From positions 280,432-344,431 of the forward strand of contig QKWP01000069.1 of assembly GCA_003550325.1 (NCBI GenBank): 64,000 nucleotides of DNA. Reading direction: 5' to 3'. The stretch comes from Gigaspora rosea (taxonomy: Eukaryota > Glomeromycota > Glomeromycetes > Diversisporales > Gigasporaceae). Below, piece after piece: positions 1 through 10,019 of this stretch. Every line of letters begins with the position of its first letter. Within the stretch, counting starts at the first letter, position 1. Below the pieces are notes generated by a model, which worked only from the letters and a program-made list of their open reading frames with translations, was not told the origin of the DNA and did not search any database. Both the position numbers and the translations under genes were made by a program.

Positions 1-33
1 CAAAAGCTAGGTTTTTAATAAAAGTTTCGCTTA

Positions 34-291
34 GGCCGTTTGAAGTTAATTTTTTGGTTAACATCACCCCCCAGCTGAAGTCTCCCCCCACCTCCCACGA
101 AAACGAACAGCCAATCAAAACGCTGGATGACTCTCACCAGTCACCTGATTTATATCAACCAATGAAATTGGCCCATATTTGTTCATTTTTATATGTTCGT
201 TTCATATGTTCGTTTCATATGTTCGTTTCATTTTACCCTCCCGAGAGTCCTGGAAAAGTGATGTTAACCAAAGAATCAACTTCGAACGGCC
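34..291 (+). mobile_element. Harbinger-type MITE, copy 1
   Basis: This is a 258-bp element with terminal inverted repeats of about 36 bp that begin GGCCGTTTGAAGTT and run to GGTTAACATCAC. It is flanked by the 3-bp duplication TTA (31-33 and 292-294). The interior has no coding capacity. Two more copies lie at 686-938 (inverted) and 8245-8459, each flanked by TTA or TAA. A 3-bp TWA duplication with GGCC-starting ends is characteristic of PIF/Harbinger elements; the family assignment is inferred because no transposase is present. Confidence 0.8.
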
Positions 292-298
292 TTATAGG

Positions 299-398
299 GT
301 TGTGTAGGGTTTGGATAGATTTGATATTTAAAGAATATGTGTGGATTTTGGCAAAGCTTATAATTTCAAATCGAGACCCCAAAATTCAGCATCAACCG
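299..398 (-). repeat. Truncated copy of the GGTTGATGCTGAA MITE
   Basis: The reverse complement matches the elements at 9622-9806 and 49661-49880. It shares the GGTTGATGCTGAA end, the segment GGGTCTCGATTTGAAA and a run of AAACCCTA. The right end abuts copy 1 of the Harbinger-type MITE. It has no coding content. Confidence 0.6.
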
Positions 399-414
399 TT
401 TTCAGCGTCAATTA

Positions 415-685
415 CGACAATTATTAACATAGAAAGAATAGAGACACTTTGAGAGTCGTTAACCCAGTGATCGATCACATAATAAACATAACATAATGTC
501 ATTTGTTTACCAGAACTAAACAGACCTACCTAAACTATATTTTTGACCTAACTCTAATCTGACTCTAATTTAGGCAAATAATTGTCATATAATATTGTAT
601 TTAATAATTCCATAAATTTAATCGCTGATTAGGGAAAAGATTAACGCTATTTGGTAAGCTCTATGTTTTTAAGTAAAGTTGTTAA
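415..685. other. Intergenic AT-rich sequence
   Basis: No reading frame, inverted repeat or recognisable repeat was seen between the two oppositely oriented Harbinger-type copies. Confidence 0.4.
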
Positions 686-938
686 GGACGTTCGAAGTTG
701 ATTCTTTGGTTAACATCACTTTTCCAGGATTCTCGGGAGGGGGGAGGGGGTAAAATGAAACGAAAATATGAAACGAACATATAAAAATGAACAAAGATGG
801 GCCAATTTCATTGGTTGATATAAATCAGGTGACTGGTGAGAGTCATCCAGCGTTTTGATTGGCTGTTCGTTTTCGGGGGAGGTGGGGGAGACTTCAGCTG
901 GGGGGTGATGTTAACCAAAAAATTAACTTCAAACGGCC
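686..938 (-). mobile_element. Harbinger-type MITE, copy 2 (inverted)
   Basis: This 253-bp element is flanked by TAA on both sides (683-685 and 939-941). Its sequence is close to the reverse complement of copy 1 throughout, including the G-rich block near 875-905. Copies 1 and 2 are therefore separate insertions about 400 bp apart in opposite orientation, as shown by their different target duplications. Confidence 0.8.
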
Positions 939-944
939 TAAACT

Positions 945-1110
945 GCTGCAAAACCCGTGCCATTTACGGTCCAATTGGCACAGGCACACGGTCCCACACG
1001 GCCCCACACGGCCACCGAATCCGAACCAACTCGGGCCGTACCCGTACAAATCCGGACCTTGACCCGTGCCTATCCGATTCCATCACGTGCCTATACGGTA
1101 CATTTTTCTT
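945..1110 (+). repeat. Fragment of the GGTCC/GGCACG repeat family
   Basis: It contains AAAACCCGTGCCATTTACGG and several ACGG and CCGT motifs shared with 2095-2254 and 4075-4260. It ends in TTTTCTTATAGGG, which resembles the terminal repeat of the full element at 1863-2254. It appears to be a one-ended copy. Confidence 0.5.
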
Positions 1111-1862
1111 ATAGGGCAAGTGTGAAATTATCGCATTGATGATCATTGAATTTTACAATTCCAAATTATGTGAACTGTGAATTGCCAATTTTATAAATCA
1201 TGCAGAAGTTACATTTTAGACATATCGTAAGTCCTTGTCTCAATTTTTACTCTTGTGCAGTGATATATTAAGATAGAAGTATTGATTCCTTGTCATATTG
1301 TTTATACAAAACTACCGTTATATAACTCTTGTTATAGTAACTCCTGATATAGCGAGGAAATTTTCGTTAATGTAGTAACTGCGTGTTCCATACCTTATTT
1401 ATCTTAATGATAGGCATGTTTTATTCAGTTAAAATATTCTCAACTAATAAAATTTGTGCATTTTACCCATTTATCAGGGTATTTGAGAATCATTTTAAAT
1501 TACATCCTATTATTTAAAACATTAAATATATTTTAGATTTCACTTTAGTTATGAATTTAATTTTCATTGCCAATTCTTTTACTTTTTCCAAGCTACGTTT
1601 TTATCAAAGGTTTTTAGTCTAAGTTTTTTCTTTCATCAACTTTGAAGTTTGCTTAATAACTATATATGGACTACATTAAAAAAATGCTTGGAAGCATGTG
1701 TAATGTTATGGGCAGTAATAGCATAGCGGCTTTAGAGTATTGGTTTAATGGTGTGAATAATGTTATAGACTACTAGAATGTAGGTCGCTTGTATGTGCTT
1801 CATACAATTACTAGTTAATTTCTATGTTATTTCTAAAAATGATTAACTAAAATACTTAGATA
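1111..1862. other. AT-rich sequence without recognisable features
   Basis: No open frame of interest, terminal repeat or RNA gene was seen. It separates two copies of the GGTCC/GGCACG family. Confidence 0.4.
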
Positions 1863-2254
1863 CCTTATAAGAAAAGCGGTCCGGGTGTTAGTACGATTGG
1901 CACGGAGTTGTCTGGATAGGCATGTGTCATGTGGCACGTAAAGGCATGAAACACGAACCAAAACGTGACAGAATGTCACGTATGTTACGTTTTACGGTAT
2001 TTACACATGCATTGGGTGGCACGTATGAGCATGTTTTATTTCGTTACTTTACGTGTAATTACCCGTGCCAAAACCCATAAGTTTTGGTTTAATAAAGCGC
2101 AGCAAAACCCGGTCCATTTACGGTCCAGAATGTCCGGGTAAATCGTCCAATTCGGACCAATTCCAGACGTACAAACCCGGACATCCGCCCGTTCCACACT
2201 TAACCGTGTCTCTCCGTAGAAACACGTGCCTACACTGACCACTTATTTCATAGG
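1863..2254. mobile_element. TIR element rich in GGCACGT motifs
   Basis: This element of about 390 bp has imperfect inverted ends. The left end reads CTTATAAGAAAAGCGGTC and the right-end complement reads CCTATGAAATAAGTGGTC. Subterminal regions are packed with GGCACGT and ACGTGCC motifs in opposite orientation on the two sides, and with CGGTCC motifs. Related one-ended copies lie at 945-1110, 3115-3350 and 4070-4260. Such subterminal arrays are typical transposase-binding regions of hAT- or CACTA-like elements, but no clean target duplication could be fixed, so the superfamily is open. Confidence 0.5.
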
Positions 2255-2519
2255 GATAATATACGATAATAATTGGACATAACAAATTTACTGTTCAAAT
2301 TTATGCCAAGAATACAATCAAAACAATATAGCCATTCTTAAATTATCTTATTGCGCAAGAGTAAAATTAAGACAATGATTTACAGTATATCAAAATGTAA
2401 CTTCTGCATGATTTATAAATGCCAATTCACAATTCACATGATTTGGAATTGTAAAATCATTAAAATTATCAATGCGACAATTCCACACTTGCGTAAGTGT
2501 GGAATTTCTAAAATTGTTA

Positions 2520-2975
2520 ATGATCATTTCCATATCATTGTGGAATCATTCCACAATTGGGCAATGGACTAGGAAAACCCGTCTTTGAAGGGGGTTTTCC
2601 ATTTTGAGAAAATGGCGATTATTTGTCTGTGAAACCTAAATTTTACCCCTGAAATTTTTGTTTATTTTTAGATATCAATTACTGAATAAACAATGTCATG
2701 TGATTATGAAACACTGATTGACCAATCTAATTTAATTGAGTCGTCAATCTTTGGTTGTAAATCTATTTTTAGAACACGATCGTTAAAAAATTAGTTTACA
2801 TTCAAGTTAAAATATCTTGATAAACTATTATATTAACGTAGGGTAAAAAGCGAAATACATATAGATATAAACCAGAACTTTAATTTGAATCGAAAATCTC
2901 GAAATTGATAAAAAAGTGTCAAAGACGGGTTTTCCTAGTCCATTGCCCAATTGAGGAATCATTTCCACAATTTTG
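2520..2975. mobile_element. MITE with 33-bp perfect inverted repeat
   Basis: Positions 2554-2586 and 2921-2953 are exact inverted repeats starting CAATTGGGCAATGGACTAGG. Weaker complementarity (ATTGTGGAA and GATTCC motifs) extends outward on both sides. The ~330-bp interior has no coding potential. Because the ends are palindromic around CAATTG, the target duplication cannot be separated from the terminal repeat. The perfect arms suggest a fairly recent insertion. Confidence 0.65.
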
Positions 2976-3114
2976 GAAATAATTCCCTGAAATGACTATA
3001 GGTATTTCACAGATCAGTATAATATTGGTGAGCAGATCCATATAGTATAGGCCGAATTTTTAAATCAATACTATACTGATCCAGTGTTAGGGTTAGAAAT
3101 TATAGCTGCTCTAT

Positions 3115-3350
3115 GAAAAAAGTGGTCCGGGTGGTGTTACAGTTTAGTACGGAGAAGTCTGTAATGGCACGTGTACTGTGGCACGTATATGCACGCTACA
3201 CGGAATGACACGTTTAAAATGATACGTATCGGCACTGTGCATGTCCAGAATGGCACGTGTAAGCTTTTTATACGGAATGGCACGTATTCGGGATGGCACG
3301 TATAGGTTCGTTGGTTGGAATTACACGTATTAAATGGCACGTGTATCTCG
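3115..3350. repeat. One-ended copy of the GGCACGT-rich element
   Basis: It begins CTATGAAAAAAGTGGTCCGG, matching the left end of 1863-2254. It is followed by repeated TGGCACGT motifs spaced roughly 20-30 bp. No matching right end was found. Confidence 0.5.
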
Positions 3351-3405
3351 TATGGCCAATAAAATCGCAGGATCAGGTGTAACGCGAAAATTCAAACCAA
3401 CCGAC

Positions 3406-3846
3406 CAGGGACCCGGAAAAATTTGGATATCAAATCGCAAAAATTTATTTGGATATCGGTAAATATTTGGATAAAATTCGGCAGAAAAGCACTGTTGACC
3501 AATCAAATATCACAATTTTTGCGTAACCGGGACAAGTGAAAATTTATTTCAATTCCGAAACTTCCTGACAGACACGAACCACAATTCCTAAATCTTCCGA
3601 CCAGACTTTATCTAAAATTTTTGGTCCACGATTTTCCGGGTTCCCAAATACTTTAATTTTATTAAAAATTTATTTCCAAAGTTTTCATTGTCCCATTTTT
3701 ATTGGCCAGAGATCGCATGTTTTCTAAAAATCGCCAAAAATTTGGAAAAATTTGGCTAAAACACAAAAATTTGGAAATATCAAGATTTAGGCCAAAAATT
3801 TGGAAAAATTTGGAAAATTTTATTTCCAAATTTTTCCGGGTCCCTG
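3406..3846. mobile_element. hAT-type MITE with perfect 8-bp duplication
   Basis: The element is 441 bp with terminal inverted repeats starting CAGGGACCCGGAAAAATTTG. It is flanked by the exact 8-bp duplication CAACCGAC (3398-3405 and 3847-3854). The CAG start and 8-bp duplication are diagnostic of the hAT superfamily. The interior carries repeated AAATTTGGA motifs in both orientations and no transposase, so it must be mobilised in trans. Confidence 0.88.
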
Positions 3847-4069
3847 CAACCGACTTTTCCTCTGTATCTCAAAATCTCGTCTATGAAAAAGCTCTTTAAT
3901 TCCTAACAAAAAAAATTCCTTGCAAAATTTTGCTATAGGCATGTTTGCTATAATACCAACCCTTCACAATTATAACATACTATAACTAATCGAGTTCACT
4001 TTTACTTATAACGCGTAAGAAATATATGCACGTGAACTTACGTACGCCTCGGCCGTCGTGAATTTTGGC

Positions 4070-4260
4070 TTAGTAAAGTGCAGCAAAACCCGGTCCATTT
4101 ACGGTCCAAAATGTCCGGGAAGACGGTCCAATTCGGTCCATTTTAGTCGTGCCAACACGGAATTCACACGTGCAAACCCAGTTCTCTGGCCGTTCCACAG
4201 ATCACCGTGCTTTTCTATTGTGAACCCCGTGACTCGATCTACTTGACTACGCCTCTCCGG
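4070..4260 (+). repeat. Fragment of the GGTCC/GGCACG repeat family
   Basis: It starts TAAAGTGCAGCAAAACCCGG, matching position 2094 onward, and shares the series of CGGTCCA motifs. No inverted partner was found nearby. Confidence 0.5.
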
Positions 4261-4960
4261 TGACTAAGATCACGGGATTAAGTGCGATTTATCGCATTTA
4301 TTGCATTTATCAGTTTTATTGCATATATTAAATTTATCAGATTTATGCCATTTAGTAAACATATCAGATAAATCAGATTTATGGCATAAATGCCACATAG
4401 TTGTAATACTGTATCGTTTATTATAAATAAAGGCTTCGTGCCCTTGAGGAAATATATCCTTGGGTAATCATAAATAATTCGTTCCTAATAAACTCCATAC
4501 ATTCTTTATAAACGTAATATAAACTTACCCTGATCTACTACTAAGTAGCATAGTAGTGCGATCTCTCGTCAGTACACTTTGCAAGTGATTAACGTTACGC
4601 TGTCCGGCTGTTTCTCGACATACTGAGATTGCCGTGGTTATTGATTCCTATCCCGACGTACCGTGGATACTGTGGTTGTTTGTTTAGAGAGAGAGTTACC
4701 CTGAAGTATCGACGACCGAAGCCTAGACTTATCCACTCGCCGAATCTAACACGCCTCCTTCGATAGGTCGTCCGGTTTGGTTGGTTTGGTTTGGTTGGAT
4801 TTAGGTTGACCCGGAAGAACCGGAATACCGTTGTCATTATAGAAACACTTGCATATCCAGATTGATTTTTTATAGGGATGATCGGTATAGTATAAATTTT
4901 AAATTCGGCCTATATCATACAATACTATACAATTCTGGTCCTCTGTACCATACTGATCTG
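4261..4960. other. Mixed sequence; short degenerate repeats only
   Basis: Positions 4285-4395 are a degenerate array of ATTTATCAGATTTATGCC-like words. 4866-4940 resembles 3030-3085 in inverted orientation (TAAATTCGGCCTATA and relatives). Nothing coding was recognised. Confidence 0.35.
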
Positions 4961-4967
4961 TTATAAT

Positions 4968-5325
4968 TAGAGATGGGTTTCATGCGTGCGCATGATTCCT
5001 TAATCATGCGTATTAATGCTGAATCATGCGCATTTTATCCCATTTAAATTTTATGTAGGAAAGTTAAAGTACATATAAGTTAGGTCAGGGAGCGTATTGT
5101 CGGGCGGAATTAATGAATATGGATGCAAAAGTCTCGAAAAATTCCGAAGAAAAATGAATGAATATAAGATCGGAGTAAAAGTTGAGTACGTATCCGATAT
5201 TTTCCGAAGGGAAAATATAAATTCCAAAATTATATCATGCGATATCATGAGCACTTTATATAACGTGCGCATTAATGCGTATATATGCGCATGCTATTAT
5301 AAAATGCGCATTTTTCCCATCACTA
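4968..5325. mobile_element. hAT-type MITE with ATGCGCAT subterminal motifs
   Basis: The ends are TAGAGATGGG and, as complement, TAGTGATGGG. Flanks are GTTATAAT (4960-4967) and ATTATAAT (5326-5333), which match at 7 of 8 positions. ATGCGCAT and CATGCG motifs crowd both subterminal regions. The 358-bp length, TAG-type ends and near 8-bp duplication support a non-autonomous hAT element. Confidence 0.72.
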
Positions 5326-5855
5326 ATTATAATCTCAAATACCGAGTGTCATAATATCAAGTATCGTACCGGAATTTTTTTTACAGTAAATCACCACAAT
5401 AGTCTGAAGCTATGCAACAAAATTTTTGTAGTAAATTATGATAGAAATCACAACTGTTTAATTCCGCGAATTATGTTGGGGTGTTCGATGCACTATGAAA
5501 ATCAAAACTAAATGTGTTATCATATAAAATTCTAATAAGACAGATTTTTAAATGCTTTTTCCTGATTATCTAATCGAACCATTTTATAGATACACGCATC
5601 TAATGACTACGAAATTACAGTCTTTTTTTGCATTACATATAGCAGAATTTATTTTTTCTAAAACCATTTTAATTACATTTTTATTAGGGTGGTCTGGGAA
5701 AGTTTTTAAATAAATTGATAAATTTGATTGGTCAAAATGCAAATTTCACTCTGTAGTTCGGTTTATAGGCACTTATTATTAATCTTCATGTAATTTCACT
5801 TTGTGTTTTTGTTATGTTAAAGCTGTACATCAAATTGGACCTGGATTAGAGTTGG

Positions 5856-6220
5856 AATCCGGATATATTATTATAATCTGGATCAAAAAATTTTTAAATC
5901 CGGATATAAATACATCTGGATGTATCTGGATATAAATACATCCAGAGTATCCAGATATAAATACATCTGGAGTATCCGGATATAAATACATCTGGAGTAT
6001 CCGGATATAAATACATCCGGATGTATCCGGATATAAATACATCCGGATGTATCCGGATATAAATACATCCGGATGTATCCGGATATAAATACATCCGGAT
6101 TTATCTGGATATAAATATATCCGGATGTATCCGGATATAAATATATCCCAATGTATCCGGATATAAATATATGCGGATGTGTCCGGATATCCGAATGCAT
6201 CTGGATATATTTATATCTGG
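5856..6220. repeat. 26-bp minisatellite (ATCCGGATATAAATACATCC unit)
   Basis: About 12 tandem units of 26 bp are built from two palindromic cores, ATCCGGAT and a shared ATAAATA. The middle units are nearly identical and outer units diverge (CCGG to CTGG or CCAG). Because 26 is not a multiple of three and no unit phase carries a stop on the minus strand, several overlapping minus-strand frames stay open. These are a by-product, not genes. A related right flank (ATATCTGGTGTTATTATCG) recurs near 8598. Confidence 0.85.
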
Positions 6221-6564
6221 TGTCACGATCGAGTGGGAGAGCTGCAGGAAATTGATCGGGTTAGCTTTGACCGTGAACAGAAATTGGGTCGATTTATTAT
6301 CACGGGACGACGTGTTACGTACTCGTAGAAACTTTAAGGTATATAGTAAATTTATGAAACTATGAAACTTATAAATGTGTACGGACAAAATTTTAAATGT
6401 AGCGTGCAAGGGTTTATTTATTAATATTTTAAGTATATCAGTACAATGGACTACACTTTGGTACTAATGCAACAAAATTGCAAATGACCGCAAGCGATAT
6501 TTTTCCTTTATACTAAAACCCATCCTTTTTATACTTTCTAATTTCAACTCTAATCCCTAATCAA

Positions 6565-6710
6565 TTGATGAAGCTTCAAGCTCTCGATTGGAGCTTTAAG
6601 CTCTCGTTTGCAGCTTCAAGTGCTCGTTTGGAGCTTTAAACCCGATTGGAGCTTTGAGTGCCCGATTGTGAGCTTTGAGCGCCCGGTTGGAGCTCTGAGC
6701 CGCCCGTAGA
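6565..6710. repeat. Degenerate ~23-bp tandem repeat
   Basis: At least six units of the type GATTGGAGCTTTGAGTGCCC occur head to tail, with CTC/GCC variation and GC content rising toward the right. No function is apparent. Confidence 0.7.
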
Positions 6711-6989
6711 TCATTTCCCATAATAAAACCACAATATAAGACTAACTAAATAAAGATAACAAAGAAATAAAATAAAATGACAAATAAAAAAAAAATTGTC
6801 TATTTGGCACATGACCCCTGTTTGGCTGAATAGACTTGGAAAATTTTTTTAGGGTTGCCCAAAATTTATGAAAACAGGGAGGGGCGAATAAAAAGAACAT
6901 ACAAACTAATTTTAAAGTAGCAAATTTATTATCACGAATTGATTTCAAGTTAAAATTTAGTCTAGGGTTTCTAGTTGAGTTGCTAATTA

Positions 6990-7030
6990 GGTCTGATAAA
7001 GTTGATTCAGAAGTTAACATTACTTTCCTC
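6990..7030 (+). repeat. Degenerate Harbinger-type MITE end
   Basis: GATAAAGTTGATTCAGAAGT followed by TAACATTACTTTCC matches the left end of the copy at 8245. The rest of the element is not recognisable downstream, so this is a solo end fragment. Confidence 0.45.
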
Positions 7031-7298
7031 TTACAAAAGAGAGGAACAAAAAAAATCAATAAATAAAAAATTATAAAATGCATTCATCCGAAAAAAGAAT
7101 TTCGTACGTACAATTTTTACATCGTGATCTAGTGATTGATATTTTAAGGAATTTAATTCCTCAAGTTCCTACTGGCGAATGCAATTTTTGTCTCTCATTG
7201 AATGAAATAAATCACTGATCGGATGGATTAAAAATCAATGTAAAAAAGTATCGATCCGGATAATAGTTTTGTAATAGTTATATCCGTAAAGGTCATAT

Positions 7299-7555
7299 GG
7301 GCTAGGTGCTAAAAAAAGGGCCGAAAATAACAGTTTTTCAAAAGAGTTTTTTTTTACATAAATCAATATAGAATAAAATTAGGACCATTTTTTACTTAAG
7401 ATACAAAAGTAGTTGTATTAATAAAATTTTGCAGTATAGCTCTTTAAAGTTTGCAATTTCTTATGATTTACATGTATTATATAATTTATAATATAAAAAT
7501 TAATTTTCTAAAGATCTTTTTTTTCATTTTCGGCCCTTTTCCCAGCACCTAGCCC
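7299..7555. mobile_element. MITE with GGGCTAGGTGCT ends
   Basis: This 257-bp element has inverted ends GGGCTAGGTGCT and AGCACCTAGCCC, followed inward by a second matched block GGGCCGAAAAT. Internal sequence matches 23628-23846, a decayed copy in the same orientation. The target duplication is unclear (flanks CATAT and ACATG). Confidence 0.7.
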
Positions 7556-7883
7556 ACATGTTTATTTAATATTCATTAATATTAGTTCTCTAGCTCTTTA
7601 AAAATCGAATAAAAAAAACACTTTCGATGCACTTTTTTCAGCAGTTTTTCTTAAATCGGTTCATCGCAAACTGAATAAACATATATAAGAACAGCCAAGT
7701 AGGAACTAAAATTTTGCCTTATTTTTTTTATTATTTTCTTTCTACTTTTTTCTTTTATTTTTTTTTATATTTTTTTTATATTCACCGAGTCAGCCTGGCT
7801 TAAAAGTAGAAAAGCAAGATCGCGAGAATATAAATACATATTTCTGTTCGAAAAACTGGCAAAAAAAAGTCAAAAGAATAAAC

Positions 7884-7967
7884 ATGGAACAAATTGATTA
7901 TATCTCTGATGAATTCGATACATTTTTTCAAAACTTGACACGTACTCCTATGAATACAAACACGTAA
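7884..7967 (+). CDS. Possible orphan first exon or small peptide
   Basis: A 27-codon frame starts at an ATG in good context (AAACATGG) and lies 50-60 bp downstream of a TATA-like AATATAAATACA at 7826-7837 and a long T/C-rich stretch. The peptide is acidic and aromatic, beginning MEQIDYISDEF. The frame can be read either to TAA at 7965-7967 or to a splice-donor-like GTAAAT at 7964, just before a very T-rich tract. No downstream exon was found, and a MITE lies at 8245. It is not recognised as any family; it may be a broken gene start or chance. Confidence 0.15.
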   Translation: MEQIDYISDEFDTFFQNLTRTPMNTNT

Positions 7968-7974
7968 ATTAATT

Positions 7975-8135
7975 TATTTAATTTTATTTTTTAAATTTTT
8001 TTTTAAATTTTTTTTAACTTTTTTAATTTATTTAATTTTATTTTTTAAATCTTTTTTTAAATTTTTTTTAAATTTTTTTAATTTATTTAATTTTATTTTT
8101 TAAATTATTTTTTTAAATTATTTTTAATTTTGTAT
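7975..8135. repeat. A/T-only tandem repeat
   Basis: About two and a half units of roughly 65 bp are built from TTTAATTTATTTAATTTTA and T/A homopolymer stretches. It is low-complexity sequence. Confidence 0.6.
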
Positions 8136-8244
8136 TTGCCATATAACCGCGAAATAACACATAAGTGTTATTTTGAATTTCTGCCGAATTAAGCTTAATT
8201 TAAGTCGAAGATCGAAAACACATTCTTTCGTTATTTCGTGGTTA

Positions 8245-8459
8245 GGCCGTTTGAAGTTGATTCTTCAGTTAACATTACTTTTCCAGGCTCTCGGGGGGAG
8301 TAAAATGAAACGAACATATAAAAATGATGCAATTTCATTGGTTGATGTAAATCAGGTGACTGGCGAGAATCCAGTGTTTTGATTGGCTGTTCGTTTTCGG
8401 GGGAGGTGGGTGAGACTCAGCTGGAGGTGTTGTTAACCGAAAAATTAACTTCAACGGCC
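8245..8459 (+). mobile_element. Harbinger-type MITE, copy 3
   Basis: This 215-bp copy is flanked by TTA (8242-8244 and 8460-8462). It lacks about 40 bp found in copies 1 and 2, mainly from the interior. The ends read GGCCGTTTGAAGTTGATTC and AATTAACTTCAACGGCC. Confidence 0.8.
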
Positions 8460-8531
8460 TTATGGGTATTTTTAATTTTTTTAATTTTTATGCTTATTTT
8501 ACCGGGGGCATCAAAGGGGAAGCGGAGGAGT

Positions 8532-8562
8532 AATGTTACCAAAAAATTAACTTCGAACGGAC
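8532..8562 (+). repeat. Harbinger-type MITE right-end fragment
   Basis: AATGTTACCAAAAAATTAAC followed by TTCGAACGGAC matches the right terminal repeat of the Harbinger-type copies. The rest of that element is missing or scrambled between 8463 and 8531. Confidence 0.55.
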
Positions 8563-8599
8563 TATATCCAGATTCATTTCATATACAGATTTATTTTAT

Positions 8600-9336
8600 A
8601 TCTGGTGTTATTATCGAAAATAGGAGTGCTCAGATTAGAGGGTCAGATTTAGTCAACGATAGTGAACTAAATGGGAAATCGAAGGGATTATTTAAATGTG
8701 TGGGAAGAGAAGGGATCATGGGACTTTGAAGATAGCAAATTAAAGGGATGATCAATAAATTATAGCGATCGATTAATATACAGGATCAATCAGGCGATTG
8801 ATCTAAGGCATAGTGCAGGTGATTGATTTAGTTAAGAGTTTTAAGGAAAAGGGATGAGATCGTAAAGATGTATGTATGACAAGAAAAAATATTTATTAAT
8901 AGAAATAATTTAATTTATCACTGCAACGATTCTTGTGAAGATGTGTTCATGATTCAATTAAGAGTTTTTAATAAATCATTTGTCTTTATTAATCAATAGA
9001 TCAAAGTCTAAAAAAGTTTTGTAAGGATGAAGAGCGAGCCCTTAAATACATAAGGCCACGCAAGGTTGATTTTTCGTTTTGCATTACATGGATTTCAAAA
9101 TTCGGGACGGATGGACGGAGTTTTATTTTTTTTTAGTTTAATTTACTGCCAATAGAATAATGTTCACATTTAAGGTTATACAAGGTTAATTTTTCATTTT
9201 GCACAAGGAATCAAAGATTGGGCCAGAAGTCATATTTTTCCTGTTAGTCCTATCGGAAGGTCTCCATTGGGTGACACCGGATGAAAATAGAGGAAAAAAT
9301 AAATGTCAAAATCGAACAATTGATACAATTGGGATC
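8600..9336. other. Sequence without recognisable features
   Basis: GATCGATTGATC-like words recur around 8760-8830 without a clear period. No gene, terminal repeat or RNA was recognised. Confidence 0.35.
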
Positions 9337-9454
9337 TAGGGATGTTACGGTCTATCCTGGTCTGGTCTCGGTTCAAAAGACTGGGTCTACGGACCACAAA
9401 CTGGACCAAATTTCATAAACTGGTCCATGGACCAGCTCTATTTTAGTCTGGGCG

Positions 9455-9610
9455 GCAATCAAATCGCCAACAATCACTTCACATTTTACTGACATAATCA
9501 ACTTACCGACAAGTTCATTTTACCGAAAATAGAATTTACTGACAAGATTATTCCACTGATAATACAATTCACCAACAAACAATTCGCTGACAAACAATTC
9601 GCCAGATTCC
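9455..9610 (-). repeat. TTTACCGACAAG motif array, left arm
   Basis: A degenerate array of about ten units, such as ACTTACCGACAAGTTCATTT, lies in opposite orientation to the array at 10020-10435. One segment (9508-9550) is nearly the exact complement of 10097-10140. The two arrays thus form long subterminal inverted repeats within the hAT-like element. Confidence 0.7.
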
Positions 9611-9621
9611 TTAAGTATCAT

Positions 9622-9806
9622 GGTTGATGCTGAAGTTATAGGGTCTCGATTTGAAACTATAAGCCCTACTAAAATCCAAATATACTCTATAAATATGAAA
9701 TCTATACCCAAACCCTACCCTAACCCTATAAGACAAAGACAAAAAAAACATCCAAAGAAAATTTTAAAATTTTATATCAAAATAGGTCATAACTTCAGCA
9801 TCAGCC
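9622..9806 (+). mobile_element. MITE with GGTTGATGCTGAA ends, nested copy
   Basis: This 185-bp element has ends GGTTGATGCTGAAGTTAT and ATAACTTCAGCATCAGCC. It sits between the two inverted arrays of the hAT-like element. The interior contains CCCTACCCTAACCCTATAA, a telomere-like word shared by the copy at 49661-49880. There is no coding capacity. Confidence 0.7.
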
Positions 9807-9823
9807 GTAACAATAATTATTAT

Positions 9824-9985
9824 TATTAATAAATTGCATAAGACATAATTATTCTTAGTAGTTTATTAATAAATTGCATAAGACATAATTATTCTTAGTA
9901 GTTTATTAATAAATTGCATAAGACGTAATTATTCTTAGTAGTTTATTAATAAATTGCATAAAACGTAATTATTCTTAGTAGTTTA
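9824..9985 (+). repeat. Four-unit 40-bp tandem repeat
   Basis: Four copies of a 40-bp unit begin ATTAATAAATTGCATAAGAC. The units differ by only one or two substitutions (CATAATT against CGTAATT), which suggests recent slippage or unequal exchange. Confidence 0.85.
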
Positions 9986-10019
9986 TTACACTTTTATTAC
10001 ATTGCTGTGGTCTCATATA

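Noticed and set aside
5830..6409. Overlapping minus-strand frames encoding Tyr/Pro/Asp repeats
   Set aside because: They are translations of a 26-bp minisatellite that is open in several frames; there is no start context or conserved domain.
9824..9985. CRISPR-like regularly spaced repeats
   Set aside because: The 40-bp units are contiguous with no unique spacers, and the genome is eukaryotic.
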